A DNA stretch of 64,000 nucleotides from Enterobacter sp. 10-1 (GTDB lineage Bacteria > Pseudomonadota > Gammaproteobacteria > Enterobacterales > Enterobacteriaceae), in assembly GCA_002270295.1 (NCBI GenBank), contig NISF01000004.1, positions 386,924 to 450,923 on the forward strand, in the 5' to 3' direction. The notes beneath the pieces are model-generated. The model was not told the DNA's origin. It did no database searches and saw only the letters and a list, made by a program, of their open reading frames with translations. Position numbers and translations under genes: made by a program. Shown here one piece after another: positions 35,269-44,481 of the stretch (its first letter is position 1; each line of letters starts with the position of its first letter).

Positions 35269-35820
35269 ATGCAACACACTATTCTTGATACCGAAGTTAC
35301 CACTATCGATGGTGAGAAAACCACGCTCAACGCCTATGCGGGCAAAGCGTTGTTAATCGTAAACGTGGCGTCAAAATGCGGCCTGACGCCGCAATATGAA
35401 CAGCTGGAAGCGCTGCAGCAAGAGTTTGAGAATGACGGCTTCACGGTGCTTGGGTTCCCATGTAACCAGTTTCTTGGACAGGAGCCGGGCAGCGAGGAGG
35501 AGATCAAAACCTTCTGCAGCACCACCTATGGCGTGACCTTCCCGCTGTTCAGTAAAATTGACGTCAACGGCGAAGATCGTCATCCGCTATATCAGAAGCT
35601 GGTGGATGCCGCACCGCAGGCCGTAGCGCCGGAAGGCAGCGGTTTTTACGAGCGGATGGCAAGCAAAGGCCGCGCGCCGCTGAACGACAGCGATATTTTA
35701 TGGAATTTCGAAAAGTTCCTGCTGAGCGCCGACGGCCAGACTATCCAACGCTTCTCGCCAGATATGGCGCCGAACGATCCGCTGCTGGTGGCGGCGATTA
35801 AAGGAGCTTTAGCGAAATAA
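35269..35820 (+). CDS. btuE: Glutathione peroxidase family protein BtuE
   Basis: A 183-aa thioredoxin-fold peroxidase. The catalytic Cys is in [12 protein letters not shown] (about residue 37, in place of selenocysteine), with GFPCNQF and WNFEKFL carrying the conserved Gln/Trp/Asn partners. In E. coli BtuE reduces peroxides and is dispensable for B12 uptake. GGAAGG lies before the ATG. Its stop codon overlaps the btuD start by one base. Confidence 0.97.
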   Translation: MQHTILDTEVTTIDGEKTTLNAYAGKALLIVNVASKCGLTPQYEQLEALQQEFENDGFTVLGFPCNQFLGQEPGSEEEIKTFCSTTYGVTFPLFSKIDVNGEDRHPLYQKLVDAAPQAVAPEGSGFYERMASKGRAPLNDSDILWNFEKFLLSADGQTIQRFSPDMAPNDPLLVAAIKGALAK

Positions 35821-36569
35821 TGCCGTTTTTGATGCAGCTACAGGATGTAGAGGAGCCGGGGCGGCTGGCACCGTTTAGCGCCGAGGTTCGACCAGGAGAA
35901 ATGATCCATATCGTCGGGCCAAACGGTGCCGGGAAGAGCACGCTGCTCATGCGCATGGCCGGCCTGACGACGGGGCCCGGGCGCATCAGTCTCAACGAAC
36001 GGCCGCTAAAAATGTGGCCGGCTTCCGAGCTGGCGCGGCATCGTGCTTACCTGAACCAGCACCAGATGCCGCCCTTCGCGATGCCGGTCTGGCACTATCT
36101 GTCGCTGCATCTGCAAAATAACGCGCGGAGCGATCTGCTCGGCGCGGTGGCCGAGAGGCTAGGGCTGAGCGATAAGCTTGGCCGCCAGGTCAATCAGATT
36201 TCTGGCGGCGAGTGGCAGCGCGTGCGGCTGGCGGCGGTCATTCTGCAAATCGACCCGCTGGCCAACCCTGCGGGACAGCTGCTGCTGCTCGATGAGCCGA
36301 TGAACAGCCTCGACGTGGCGCAGCAGGCGGCGCTCGACGGCGTTCTGAGCGAACTGTGCGCGGCGGGGATCTCGGTGGTCATGAGCAGCCACGATCTCAA
36401 TCACACGCTACGGCATGCGCAGCGGGCGTGGCTCATCTGCCGGGGAAAAACTATAGCCTGCGGCTATACCTCGGAGGTATTGACCGAAGAGAATTTAACC
36501 GCGGCCTATGCGATTTCTTTCCAGCGGGTGGCGTTTGGCGGTCATTTTATGCTCATCGCGTCACAGTAG
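35820..36569 (+). CDS. btuD: Vitamin B12 ABC transporter ATPase BtuD
   Basis: A 249-aa ATPase with Walker [10 protein letters not shown] (about 32-40), signature ISGGEWQRV (about 126) and Walker [13 protein letters not shown] (about 157-168). It pairs with BtuC. ATG overlaps the btuE stop (TAATG), so translation is coupled. As btuC is separated from it by an opposite-strand gene, btuED must have its own promoter in the 225 bases before btuE. Confidence 0.97.
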   Translation: MPFLMQLQDVEEPGRLAPFSAEVRPGEMIHIVGPNGAGKSTLLMRMAGLTTGPGRISLNERPLKMWPASELARHRAYLNQHQMPPFAMPVWHYLSLHLQNNARSDLLGAVAERLGLSDKLGRQVNQISGGEWQRVRLAAVILQIDPLANPAGQLLLLDEPMNSLDVAQQAALDGVLSELCAAGISVVMSSHDLNHTLRHAQRAWLICRGKTIACGYTSEVLTEENLTAAYAISFQRVAFGGHFMLIASQ

Positions 36570-36650
36570 CGCGAAGCACGCTTGCCAGTTCATTGATAAA
36601 CCAGCTAAATTATTCTGACAATAAGATAAGGAACAGAGGAATCGTCTGAG

Positions 36651-37115
36651 ATGCGTTTGTGGTTCGTTCTTTTGACGGCACTATTTCTGGCAGGCTGCAG
36701 CAGCCATCGGGCGCCGCCGCCTAATCCTCGGCTTGCGGATTCTATTACCGTCATCGCTAATCTTAACGATCAGCTGCGGAACTGGCGGGGCGCGCCGTAT
36801 CGCTACGGTGGGATGACGCCGCGCGGGGTGGACTGCTCCGGCTTTGTGGTGAGGACCTTCCGCGATAAGTTTTCCATGCAGCTACCGCGTGAAACCCGCG
36901 AGCAGGCAGAGATCGGCACCCGCATCGATAAAAGCGAGCTGCTGCCTGGGGATCTGGTGTTCTTCAAGACGGGCTCCGGCGAGAGCGGTCTGCACGTAGG
37001 GATCTACGATACCGATAACCAGTTTATCCATGCTTCGACCAGCAATGGCGTTACGCGCTCATCGCTGAATAACGTGTACTGGAATAAAAAATTCTGGCAG
37101 GCACGAAGAATATAG
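36651..37115 (+). CDS. nlpC: NlpC/P60 family lipoprotein NlpC
   Basis: A 154-aa lipoprotein. A short signal peptide ends in LAGC (Cys about 15), followed by an NlpC/P60 cysteine-peptidase domain with catalytic Cys in GVDCSGFV (about 61), His in GLHVGIYD (about 114) and the third polar residue in FIHAST (about 126). Predicted substrate is cell-wall muropeptide. Length equals E. coli NlpC. The next E. coli gene, ydiV, is absent. Confidence 0.95.
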   Translation: MRLWFVLLTALFLAGCSSHRAPPPNPRLADSITVIANLNDQLRNWRGAPYRYGGMTPRGVDCSGFVVRTFRDKFSMQLPRETREQAEIGTRIDKSELLPGDLVFFKTGSGESGLHVGIYDTDNQFIHASTSNGVTRSSLNNVYWNKKFWQARRI

Positions 37116-37638
37116 CGCTCTGCGCGACTTACCGGGTTCACGTCGGTCGGCTGTGAGGTGTTCCGTTCACCGGACGCTTTGCAGAACATGCGGCCTTGAT
37201 GCCAGGTGACCGGGTTAAGGGGAAGATAACCGTCTTCCCCTTAACAATCCCCGCGGTCCCGCACGGAAATCGCTGCTGCGCACTACGCTCACCTCCCGGC
37301 CTGCAGCCTGCGGTCGGCTCAACTCGACCTGCTCGCCCGTTCCGGGGCTCGCTCCTGTCTCGATTCGCCTCTTGACGCCATCCCTGGCGGCCAGCCCTTG
37401 TCTTCCGGCCTTCGGTTCGCCGATTTCAGCGGGGAGCCAGGGCCCCGCTGCACGCCTTTCCGTCACTGGAGCCCATCATTGCGGTCGTGTTCGGCCGGAG
37501 CGTAGCGATGGATGAGACAAAAATCGCCTGGCTGGCAAGCGCAGGACCTTCGGCTTCCCCACTTTTATGTTGATAACCCTGCCATTCGCCCGTGTTAATA
37601 CCTTGTTGAAGGCACTACACTGAAGGTCGGAGGAACTC
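37116..37638. other. Structured GC-rich intergenic region replacing ydiV
   Basis: 523 bases without a recognised gene. Two perfect inverted repeats are seen: GTTAAGGGGAAGA / TCTTCCCCTTAAC (37214-37226 and 37233-37245, 6-base loop) and CAGCGGGG / CCCCGCTG (37427-37434 and 37443-37450, 8-base loop). Further GC-rich self-complementary words lie between. An open minus-strand frame (37215-37466, 83 codons, Arg/Gly/Ala rich, starting MTERRAAGPW) spans the structure. I cannot tell whether it is coding; it may reflect the GC-rich composition. Possible structured RNA or dispersed element. Confidence 0.5.
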
Positions 37639-39081
37639 ATGACCCTGTCTTTTACCACCCACTGGCGTGATGAACTGCCAGATTTCTATACGGCCTTAAT
37701 GCCGACACCGCTGAGCAACGCGCGGCCGATCTGGCATAACGCGCCGCTGGCGCAGACGTTGGGCGTGCCTGAGGCGCTGTTTCAGCCGTCAACGGGCGCC
37801 GGCGTATGGGGCGGCGAAGCGCTGCTGCCCGGTATGTCGCCGCTGGCGCAGGTCTATAGCGGCCATCAGTTTGGCTCCTGGGCCGGGCAGTTGGGCGATG
37901 GCCGGGGGATCCTGCTGGGCGAGCAGCAGCTGCCCGATGGCCGACGAATGGACTGGCATCTGAAGGGCGCCGGACTCACGCCTTATTCGCGAATGGGCGA
38001 CGGGCGCGCCGTGCTGCGCTCGACGATCCGTGAAGGCCTGGCATCGGAAGCGATGCACGCTCTGGGTATACCAACCGCCCGCGTGCTGGCGATAGTGACC
38101 AGCGACACGCCGGTATATCGTGAAACCGTCGAGCACGGAGCGATGCTGATGCGTATCGCCGAAAGCCACGTGCGCTTTGGCCACTTCGAGCACTTCTACT
38201 ATCGTCGGGAAGCGGAAAAGGTACAGCAGCTGGCCGACTACGTGATTCGTCATCACTGGCCCGAGCTCGACGGAGAGGCGGATAAGTACATTCTGTGGTT
38301 CCGTGACGTTGTCACCAGAACGGCGACGCTTATCGCCAGCTGGCAAACGGTCGGCTTTGCGCATGGGGTTATGAATACCGATAACATGTCTATTCTCGGC
38401 CTGACGATGGACTACGGCCCGTACGGGTTCCTCGATGACTTCAAGCCTGATTTCATCTGCAACCATTCGGATTACCAGGGGCGCTACAGCTTTGAGAATC
38501 AGCCGGCGGTAGGCCTGTGGAATTTACAGCGCCTGGCGCAGTCGCTGTCGCCGTTCATCAGCGCCGATGCGCTAAACGCGGCGCTGGATGGCTATCAGCA
38601 CGCGCTGCTGAGCGCCTACGGCCGCCGCATGCGCGACAAGCTTGGCCTGTTCACCCAGCAGCAGGGCGATAACGATCTGCTGGACGGTCTGTTTGCGCTG
38701 ATGATACGGGAAGGCAGCGATTACACCCGCACCTTCAGGATGCTGAGCGCCAGCGAGCAGCTCAGCGCCGCGTCGCCGCTGCGCGATGAGTTTATCGATC
38801 GCGCCGCCTTTGATAGCTGGTTTGACGGCTATCGCGCGCGCTTGCGTGATGAGCAGATTGATGATGCGCGGCGCCAGCAGCATATGCGTGCCGTCAACCC
38901 GGCGATGGTGCTGCGTAACTGGCTGGCACAGCGGGCAATTGAGCAGGCAGAGCAGGGTAACACCGGCGAGCTGGAGCGTCTGCACGAGGCGCTGGCCCAG
39001 CCGTTTATCGACCGGGAAGATGATTACATCAGCCGTCCGCCGGACTGGGGAAAAGGGCTGGAAGTCAGCTGCTCCAGCTGA
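37639..39081 (+). CDS. selO: Protein adenylyltransferase SelO (YdiU)
   Basis: A 480-aa pseudokinase-fold enzyme that transfers AMP (or UMP) to protein hydroxyl residues, linked to redox stress. Family segments include [27 protein letters not shown]-like [39 protein letters not shown] (metal-binding Asn/Asp) and a C-terminal CSS (selenocysteine/Cys position three from the end). Length matches E. coli YdiU. GGAGGA precedes the ATG. Confidence 0.97.
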   Translation: MTLSFTTHWRDELPDFYTALMPTPLSNARPIWHNAPLAQTLGVPEALFQPSTGAGVWGGEALLPGMSPLAQVYSGHQFGSWAGQLGDGRGILLGEQQLPDGRRMDWHLKGAGLTPYSRMGDGRAVLRSTIREGLASEAMHALGIPTARVLAIVTSDTPVYRETVEHGAMLMRIAESHVRFGHFEHFYYRREAEKVQQLADYVIRHHWPELDGEADKYILWFRDVVTRTATLIASWQTVGFAHGVMNTDNMSILGLTMDYGPYGFLDDFKPDFICNHSDYQGRYSFENQPAVGLWNLQRLAQSLSPFISADALNAALDGYQHALLSAYGRRMRDKLGLFTQQQGDNDLLDGLFALMIREGSDYTRTFRMLSASEQLSAASPLRDEFIDRAAFDSWFDGYRARLRDEQIDDARRQQHMRAVNPAMVLRNWLAQRAIEQAEQGNTGELERLHEALAQPFIDREDDYISRPPDWGKGLEVSCSS

Positions 39082-39134
39082 TACGCCGGTGCGCCCGGGC
39101 ACCGTACTCTCCTCGCGCTAACCGGCGGGGAGAG

Positions 39135-39323
39135 CTATTTTGTCAGGATCAGCTTGCCTGCGTGGGTCTGACGCAGCAAATAGCGCTGACCGTCATGTTC
39201 GATCACCACCCGACCTTCAGTACCTAGCAGCACCCGGCTGCAAATCTGACGATCCGTGGCGACAGGGTAAGGGGCATTGTCTTTTGTTTTTTCAGCTGTG
39301 GCAGTGTTATCCATTCGCGTCAT
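39135..39323 (-). CDS. ydiE: Hemin uptake protein HemP (YdiE)
   Basis: A 62-aa small protein of the HemP family, with the conserved ending RVLLGTEGRVVIEHDGQRYLLRQTHAGKLILTK in parts. Related proteins are iron-repressed and associated with heme uptake; biochemical role unknown. I chose the ATG at 39323 because the promoter and Fur box lie about 30 bases upstream, which excludes the longer upstream reading; an ATG three codons later is possible. Confidence 0.9.
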   Translation of the reverse strand: MTRMDNTATAEKTKDNAPYPVATDRQICSRVLLGTEGRVVIEHDGQRYLLRQTHAGKLILTK

Positions 39324-39349
39324 AGCACCAAAATAAAAATAAAAGCAAC

Positions 39350-39388
39350 AATGATAATCATTATCAGTAATGTTAATTTTCACGGCAA
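39350..39388 (-). promoter_or_regulatory. ydiE promoter overlapped by a Fur box
   Basis: Minus-strand -35 TTGCCG (39383-39388), 17-base spacer and -10 GATAAT (39360-39365). The -10 is part of the near-consensus Fur box TGATAATGATTATCATT (39350-39366), so iron repression is well supported. Confidence 0.88.
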
Positions 39389-39487
39389 GCGTTTTTTATC
39401 AAAGTACTATATTTGGCAGGCTGACGGTGGGGATATTCCGCCGCGTGGGGGGAGAATTCCCACCGCATGCGCGGTGGGAGAGAGCGG

Positions 39488-40534
39488 CTACAGGCGAGCG
39501 GCGGTTGCCGCAGCCAGTTCAGCCAGCAGACGCTCGCTGTCTTCCCAGCTCAGGCACGGGTCGGTAATCGATTGACCCCAGGTCAGCGGTTGCCCGGCAA
39601 CCACTTTCTGCGTCCCTTCCTGCAGGAAGCTTTCCGCCATGATGCCGGCGATGGCCGTCGAACCGTTGCGGATCTGCTGGCAAACGTTCTCGCACACTTC
39701 CAGCTGACGACGATGCTGTTTCTGGCAGTTGCCGTGGCTGAAATCGACAACCAGCTGCTCCGGCAGATCAAACTCACGCAGCGCATCGCAGGCCGCGCTA
39801 ATATCCGCAGCGTGATAATTTGGCCGTTTCCCGCCGCGCATAATGATATGCCCGTAGGGGTTGCCGCTGGTCTGATAGATGGTCATCTGACCCTGCTTGT
39901 CCGGAGAGAGGAACATATGGCTGGCGCGGGAGGCGCGAATCGCATCAACGGCGATACGCGTGTTGCCGTCGGTCCCGTTTTTGAATCCTACCGGGCAGGA
40001 GAGCGCAGAGGCCATCTCGCGGTGGATTTGGCTCTCGGTGGTGCGCGCGCCAATGGCGCCCCAGCTGATAAGATCGGCGATAAACTGCCCGGTCACCATA
40101 TCGAGGAATTCGGTGGCGGTCGGCACGCCCAGCTCATTGATCTGCAGCAGCAGGCGCCGCGCCAGTTCGATACCGTGATTGACCCGATAGCTGCCGTTAA
40201 GGTCAGGATCGGAGATCAATCCCTTCCAGCCGACAACGGTACGCGGTTTTTCAAAATAGGTGCGCATCACGATTTCCAGCTGCGGCTGGTAGCGCTCGCG
40301 CATAGCCTGAAGGCGGTGCGCATACTCCAGCGCGGCCTGGGTATCGTGAATGGAACAGGGGCCAATAATCACCAACAGGCGGCGATCTTCGCCGTTAAGG
40401 ATCTTTTCAATTCGGCGGCGGGAAGCGGAGACGTGTGCCGCGACATCGGCAGATACGGGATGCCGCTGGGCCAGTTCCGCAGGCGTTACCAGGCTTTCAA
40501 TGCGCGCGGTACGCAGTTCGTCTGTTTTATTCAT
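39488..40534 (-). CDS. aroH: Trp-sensitive DAHP synthase AroH
   Basis: A 348-aa enzyme that condenses PEP and erythrose-4-P in the first step of aromatic biosynthesis; the isozyme inhibited and repressed by tryptophan. It has the class I signatures IIGPCSIHD (about 62-70), EKPRTVVGWKGLISDP and GGKRPNYH. I chose the ATG at 40534 (MNKTDELRTARIESL), as in E. coli. It draws on PEP, which PpsA upstream regenerates. Confidence 0.98.
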   Translation of the reverse strand: MNKTDELRTARIESLVTPAELAQRHPVSADVAAHVSASRRRIEKILNGEDRRLLVIIGPCSIHDTQAALEYAHRLQAMRERYQPQLEIVMRTYFEKPRTVVGWKGLISDPDLNGSYRVNHGIELARRLLLQINELGVPTATEFLDMVTGQFIADLISWGAIGARTTESQIHREMASALSCPVGFKNGTDGNTRIAVDAIRASRASHMFLSPDKQGQMTIYQTSGNPYGHIIMRGGKRPNYHAADISAACDALREFDLPEQLVVDFSHGNCQKQHRRQLEVCENVCQQIRNGSTAIAGIMAESFLQEGTQKVVAGQPLTWGQSITDPCLSWEDSERLLAELAAATAARL

Positions 40535-40604
40535 TGGGGTCTCAAAAATCTGTTTCTTCCGCGACGAAAATGCCGGGAAGTGATGCGCATCACGATAAAC
40601 CAAT

Positions 40605-40627
40605 CCCCGCTTATTGCAAGAGCGGGG
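40605..40627 (-). other. Hairpin in the aroH leader
   Basis: CCCCGCT-CTTGCAATA-AGCGGGG on minus, 7-base stem, no T-run. It is possibly a weak ppsR terminator or a leader structure. Confidence 0.45.
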
Positions 40628-40677
40628 GATGATCCTGTATAGGCCACGGGTGATAGCATAAACAAATTTTCAATAAT

Positions 40678-40695
40678 GTACTAGTGTGTTAGTAC
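40678..40695 (-). promoter_or_regulatory. TrpR operator for aroH
   Basis: GTACTAGTGTGTTAGTAC is a near-perfect 18-base palindrome of the TrpR type (consensus core CTAGT/ACTAG). It sits where the -35 region would be for a -10 TATGCT (minus strand, about 40650-40655). It overlaps the ppsR stop codon (40689-40691) and its last two sense codons. Confidence 0.85.
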
Positions 40696-41522
40696 ATCCT
40701 TCGGCTCAGCCCCATGATGTCCATGATTTTGGTCGCGATCTCCTCCACTGAATAGTTGGTACTATTCAGGCAGGGAATTTTATTCTTGCGGTACAGCGCC
40801 TCCACCTCGGTGACTTCCATTCGACACTGACGCATCGAGGCATAGCGGCTGTTTTCCCGGCGCTCTTCGCGGATCGCCGCCAGGCGTTCCGGACTAATGG
40901 TCAGGCCGAACAGCTTGTGCTGTAGAGGCTTGAGCGAAGCGGGCAGGATTAAATTGTCCATATCGTCGGCGATAAACGGATAGTTGGCGGCGCGAATGCC
41001 GTACTGCATGGCCAGATACAGGCTGGTTGGCGTTTTGCCGCAGCGCGAGACGCCCAGCAGAATCACCTGCGCCTGATCGAGGTTGCGCAGCGAGATGCCG
41101 TCGTCGTGGGCAAGGGTGTAATCAATGGCGGCAATACGCGCATCGTACTTGTTCAGGTTACCCGGAGTGAGGCCGTGGGTACGATGAGCGATCGGCGTGG
41201 GGTCGAGGCGCAGCTCCTGCTGCAGAGGTGCCACCAGCGCCTGCACGATATCCTGACAGAATCCTTTACTTTGCATGATGATGTCGCGAATTTCTGGAAT
41301 CACGATGGAGTAAAAGACCAGTGGACGGATGCCGCTTTGCTCATAGATGGCGTCAATTTGCTCCTTCACCGCTCGCGCCCGGCTGATATTTTCCACGAAC
41401 GGCAGGGTAACGCTGCTGATAGCGACCGGAAACTGCGACATCACCGCGTGCCCCAGCACCTCGGCGGTAATGGCCGTCCCGTCGGAAATATAAAACACGT
41501 GGCGATCTACAGCACTTTCCAT
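40689..41522 (-). CDS. ppsR: PEP synthase regulatory kinase/pyrophosphorylase PpsR
   Basis: A 277-aa bifunctional regulator (DUF299). It inactivates PpsA by ADP-dependent phosphorylation of a Thr and restores it by Pi-dependent dephosphorylation. P-loop [17 protein letters not shown] (about 152-168) is conserved. I chose the ATG at 41522 ([17 protein letters not shown]); an ATG three codons upstream is possible. It is divergent from ppsA, its target. The last codons overlap the aroH operator. Confidence 0.96.
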   Translation of the reverse strand: MESAVDRHVFYISDGTAITAEVLGHAVMSQFPVAISSVTLPFVENISRARAVKEQIDAIYEQSGIRPLVFYSIVIPEIRDIIMQSKGFCQDIVQALVAPLQQELRLDPTPIAHRTHGLTPGNLNKYDARIAAIDYTLAHDDGISLRNLDQAQVILLGVSRCGKTPTSLYLAMQYGIRAANYPFIADDMDNLILPASLKPLQHKLFGLTISPERLAAIREERRENSRYASMRQCRMEVTEVEALYRKNKIPCLNSTNYSVEEIATKIMDIMGLSRRMY

Positions 41523-41755
41523 TTTGACCATCCGGTATAATGAGTTTAATTACCTGAAAGCAGTTATTAAATTTAAGCATATCCGTTTATGTTTTGTCTC
41601 ACTTTAAAAATGAAACGCTATTTTTATTTTTAATGAAAAGGTAGGTTCATTTTTGCCGGCTGGTTATTTTTTGTCTCTTATTGCAGCAGATTTAAGAAGA
41701 ATCATTGAGTTAGCTATATCAGGTGAACTGTCCTAAAAAAGAAAAAATAATTTGC

Positions 41756-41769
41756 TTGAACGATTCACC
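41756..41769. promoter_or_regulatory. Cra (FruR) site upstream of ppsA
   Basis: TTGAACGATTCACC, whose complement GGTGAATCGTTCAA fits the Cra consensus RSTGAAWCSNTHHW at every position. It lies about 95 bases before the ppsA ATG. In E. coli Cra activates ppsA for gluconeogenesis. Confidence 0.8.
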
Positions 41770-41862
41770 GTTTTTTTCAGCCGCATAAATATGTCAGGAT
41801 AAATCCCGTAGTTGATCGTGAGTTTTTTATCACTGGTATTAAATCACAAAAGGATTGTCTCG

Positions 41863-44241
41863 ATGTCCAACAATGGCTCGTCACCGCTGGTGCTTTGGTA
41901 TAACCAACTCGGCATGAATGATGTAGACAGAGTTGGGGGCAAAAATGCCTCCCTTGGTGAAATGATCACTAATCTGTCCGGTATGGGCGTTAGCGTACCG
42001 AACGGATTTGCCACCACCGCTGATGCCTTCAATCAGTTCCTGGACCAAAGCGGTGTAAACCAGCGCATTTATGAACTGCTGGATAAAACCGACATTGACG
42101 ACGTTTCCGCATTAGCGAAAGCGGGGGGACAGATCCGTCAGTGGATCATCGATACCCCATTCCAGAGCGAACTGGAAGACGCGATTCGCGATGCTTATAA
42201 GCAGCTCTCCGCCGACAACGCTGAGGCCTCTTTTGCCGTGCGCTCCTCCGCAACGGCAGAGGATATGCCCGATGCCTCCTTCGCCGGGCAGCAAGAGACA
42301 TTCCTCAACGTGCAGGGCTTTGATGCCGTGCTCGTCGCAGTGAAGCACGTGTTTGCTTCGCTGTTTAACGATCGCGCGATCTCCTATCGCGTGCATCAGG
42401 GCTACGATCACCGCGGCGTGGCGCTATCCGCCGGGGTGCAGCGTATGGTCCGCTCCGACCTCGCCTCGTCCGGCGTCATGTTCTCCATCGATACCGAATC
42501 CGGTTTCGACCAGGTGGTGTTTATCACCTCTGCCTGGGGCCTGGGTGAAATGGTGGTGCAGGGCGCGGTAAACCCGGATGAGTTCTACGTCCACAAGCCA
42601 ACGCTGGCCGCTGGTCGCCCCTCTATCGTGCGCCGCACCATGGGATCGAAAAAGATCCGCATGATTTACGCGCCGACCCAGGAGCACGGCAAGCAGGTGC
42701 GCATCGAGGATGTGCCGCAGGCGCAGCGCGATATTTTCTCGTTAGCTGACGAGGAAGTGCAGGAGCTGGCGAAGCAGGCGGTGCAGATTGAGAAGCACTA
42801 CGGACGTCCGATGGATATCGAGTGGGCGAAAGATGGCCATACCGGCGAGCTGTTTATCGTTCAGGCGCGCCCGGAAACCGTACGCTCGCGCGGCCAGGTC
42901 ATGGAGCGCTATACGCTGCATGCCCAGGGGCAGATTGTCGCCGAAGGTCGCGCAATCGGTCACCGCATTGGCGCGGGCCCGGTGAAGGTTATCCACGATA
43001 TCAGCGAGATGAACCGCATCGAGCCGGGCGACGTGCTGGTCACCGACATGACCGACCCGGACTGGGAACCGATCATGAAGAAAGCGTCGGCCATCGTGAC
43101 CAACCGCGGCGGACGTACCTGCCATGCGGCGATTATCGCCCGTGAGCTGGGGATCCCGGCGGTGGTAGGCTGCGGCGACGCGACCGACCGCATTCAGGAA
43201 AACCAGAACGTGACCGTCTCCTGTGCGGAAGGCGATACCGGCTACGTTTATGCTGAGCTGCTGGATTTCAGCATCAAGAGCTCCAGCGTCGGCGAAATGC
43301 CCGACCTGCCGCTGAAAATTATGATGAACGTCGGTAACCCGGACCGGGCGTTTGACTTCGCCTGCCTGCCGAATGAGGGCGTGGGCCTGGCGCGTCTGGA
43401 GTTCATCATCAACCGCATGATTGGCGTTCACCCGCGCGCGCTGCTGGAGTTTGATGACCAGGAGCCTGGCCTGCAGAACGAAATCCGCGAGCTGATGAAG
43501 GGCTACGATTCACCGAAAGAGTTCTACGTCGGTCGCCTGACGGAAGGGATCGCCACGCTGGGTGCGGCATTCTATCCAAAACGCGTTATCGTGCGTCTGT
43601 CCGACTTTAAATCTAACGAATACGCCAACCTGGTGGGCGGCGAGCGTTATGAGCCGGAAGAAGAGAACCCAATGCTCGGCTTCCGCGGCGCCGGCCGCTA
43701 CGTTTCCGACAGCTTCCGCGACTGCTTTGCGCTGGAGTGTGATGCGGTTAAGCGCGTGCGTAACGACATGGGGCTGAGCAACGTCGAGATCATGGTGCCG
43801 TTCGTCCGCACCGTCGCCCAGGCGAAAGCGGTGGTGGAAGAGCTGGAGCGTCAGGGCCTGAAGCGCGGCGAAAATGGCCTCAAAATTATCATGATGTGTG
43901 AAATTCCATCCAATGCCCTGCTGGCGGAGCAGTTCCTTGAGTACTTTGACGGCTTCTCTATCGGTTCGAACGATATGACGCAGCTGGCACTTGGCCTTGA
44001 CCGTGACTCCGGCGTCGTCTCTGAGCTGTTTGACGAACGTAACGACGCGGTGAAAGCGCTGCTGTCGATGGCGATTCGCGCGGCGAAGAAACAGGGTAAA
44101 TATGTCGGTATTTGCGGGCAGGGCCCGTCCGACCATGAGGACTTTGCCGCCTGGCTGATGGACGAGGGGATTGATAGCCTGTCCCTGAACCCGGATACCG
44201 TGGTGCAAACCTGGCTTGGTCTGGCTGAACTCAACAAATAA
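41863..44241 (+). CDS. ppsA: Phosphoenolpyruvate synthase PpsA
   Basis: A 792-aa enzyme, the same length as E. coli. It converts pyruvate, ATP and water to PEP, AMP and Pi for gluconeogenesis. Order: N-terminal ATP-grasp domain (about 1-340, [31 protein letters not shown]), swivelling phosphohistidine domain with [15 protein letters not shown] (His421, adjacent regulatory Thr419), and a C-terminal TIM barrel with the [12 protein letters not shown] catalytic Cys. I chose the ATG at 41863 ([12 protein letters not shown]). Confidence 0.99.
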   Translation: MSNNGSSPLVLWYNQLGMNDVDRVGGKNASLGEMITNLSGMGVSVPNGFATTADAFNQFLDQSGVNQRIYELLDKTDIDDVSALAKAGGQIRQWIIDTPFQSELEDAIRDAYKQLSADNAEASFAVRSSATAEDMPDASFAGQQETFLNVQGFDAVLVAVKHVFASLFNDRAISYRVHQGYDHRGVALSAGVQRMVRSDLASSGVMFSIDTESGFDQVVFITSAWGLGEMVVQGAVNPDEFYVHKPTLAAGRPSIVRRTMGSKKIRMIYAPTQEHGKQVRIEDVPQAQRDIFSLADEEVQELAKQAVQIEKHYGRPMDIEWAKDGHTGELFIVQARPETVRSRGQVMERYTLHAQGQIVAEGRAIGHRIGAGPVKVIHDISEMNRIEPGDVLVTDMTDPDWEPIMKKASAIVTNRGGRTCHAAIIARELGIPAVVGCGDATDRIQENQNVTVSCAEGDTGYVYAELLDFSIKSSSVGEMPDLPLKIMMNVGNPDRAFDFACLPNEGVGLARLEFIINRMIGVHPRALLEFDDQEPGLQNEIRELMKGYDSPKEFYVGRLTEGIATLGAAFYPKRVIVRLSDFKSNEYANLVGGERYEPEEENPMLGFRGAGRYVSDSFRDCFALECDAVKRVRNDMGLSNVEIMVPFVRTVAQAKAVVEELERQGLKRGENGLKIIMMCEIPSNALLAEQFLEYFDGFSIGSNDMTQLALGLDRDSGVVSELFDERNDAVKALLSMAIRAAKKQGKYVGICGQGPSDHEDFAAWLMDEGIDSLSLNPDTVVQTWLGLAELNK

Positions 44242-44260
44242 CGCGTTCTGTGCACAGGTA

Positions 44261-44290
44261 AACTCCGTCAGCAATGGCGGAGTTTTTTAT
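44261..44290 (+). terminator. ppsA terminator
   Basis: AACTCCG and CGGAGTT arms with a 10-base loop, followed by TTTTTATTTTTT. Confidence 0.88.
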
Positions 44291-44446
44291 TTTTTATAGC
44301 GTCCCGATCACATATTTTGCGGTCAGTCACATAAAGTGAAAAAAACAAAATATCGTAAGCCATCAGTTAATTTCTACAATTGTCGTTTAGACGGTCATTT
44401 CTAATACTTACATCGCGTCATTAGGCTCTCATACTGGTTATTAAGT

Positions 44447-44463
44447 GAGAATCGTTTGTTCTC
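44447..44463 (+). promoter_or_regulatory. Inverted repeat before the sugar symporter gene
   Basis: GAGAA-N7-TTCTC, ending 18 bases before the start codon. It could be an operator for a transcription factor not encoded nearby; unproven. Confidence 0.35.
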
Positions 44464-44481
44464 GTGTAAAGGATAATAATA

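Noticed and set aside
37215-37466. 83-codon Arg/Gly-rich frame as a protein gene
   Set aside because: Composition follows GC-rich structured DNA and no family was recognised. Kept as a property of the structured region rather than a CDS.
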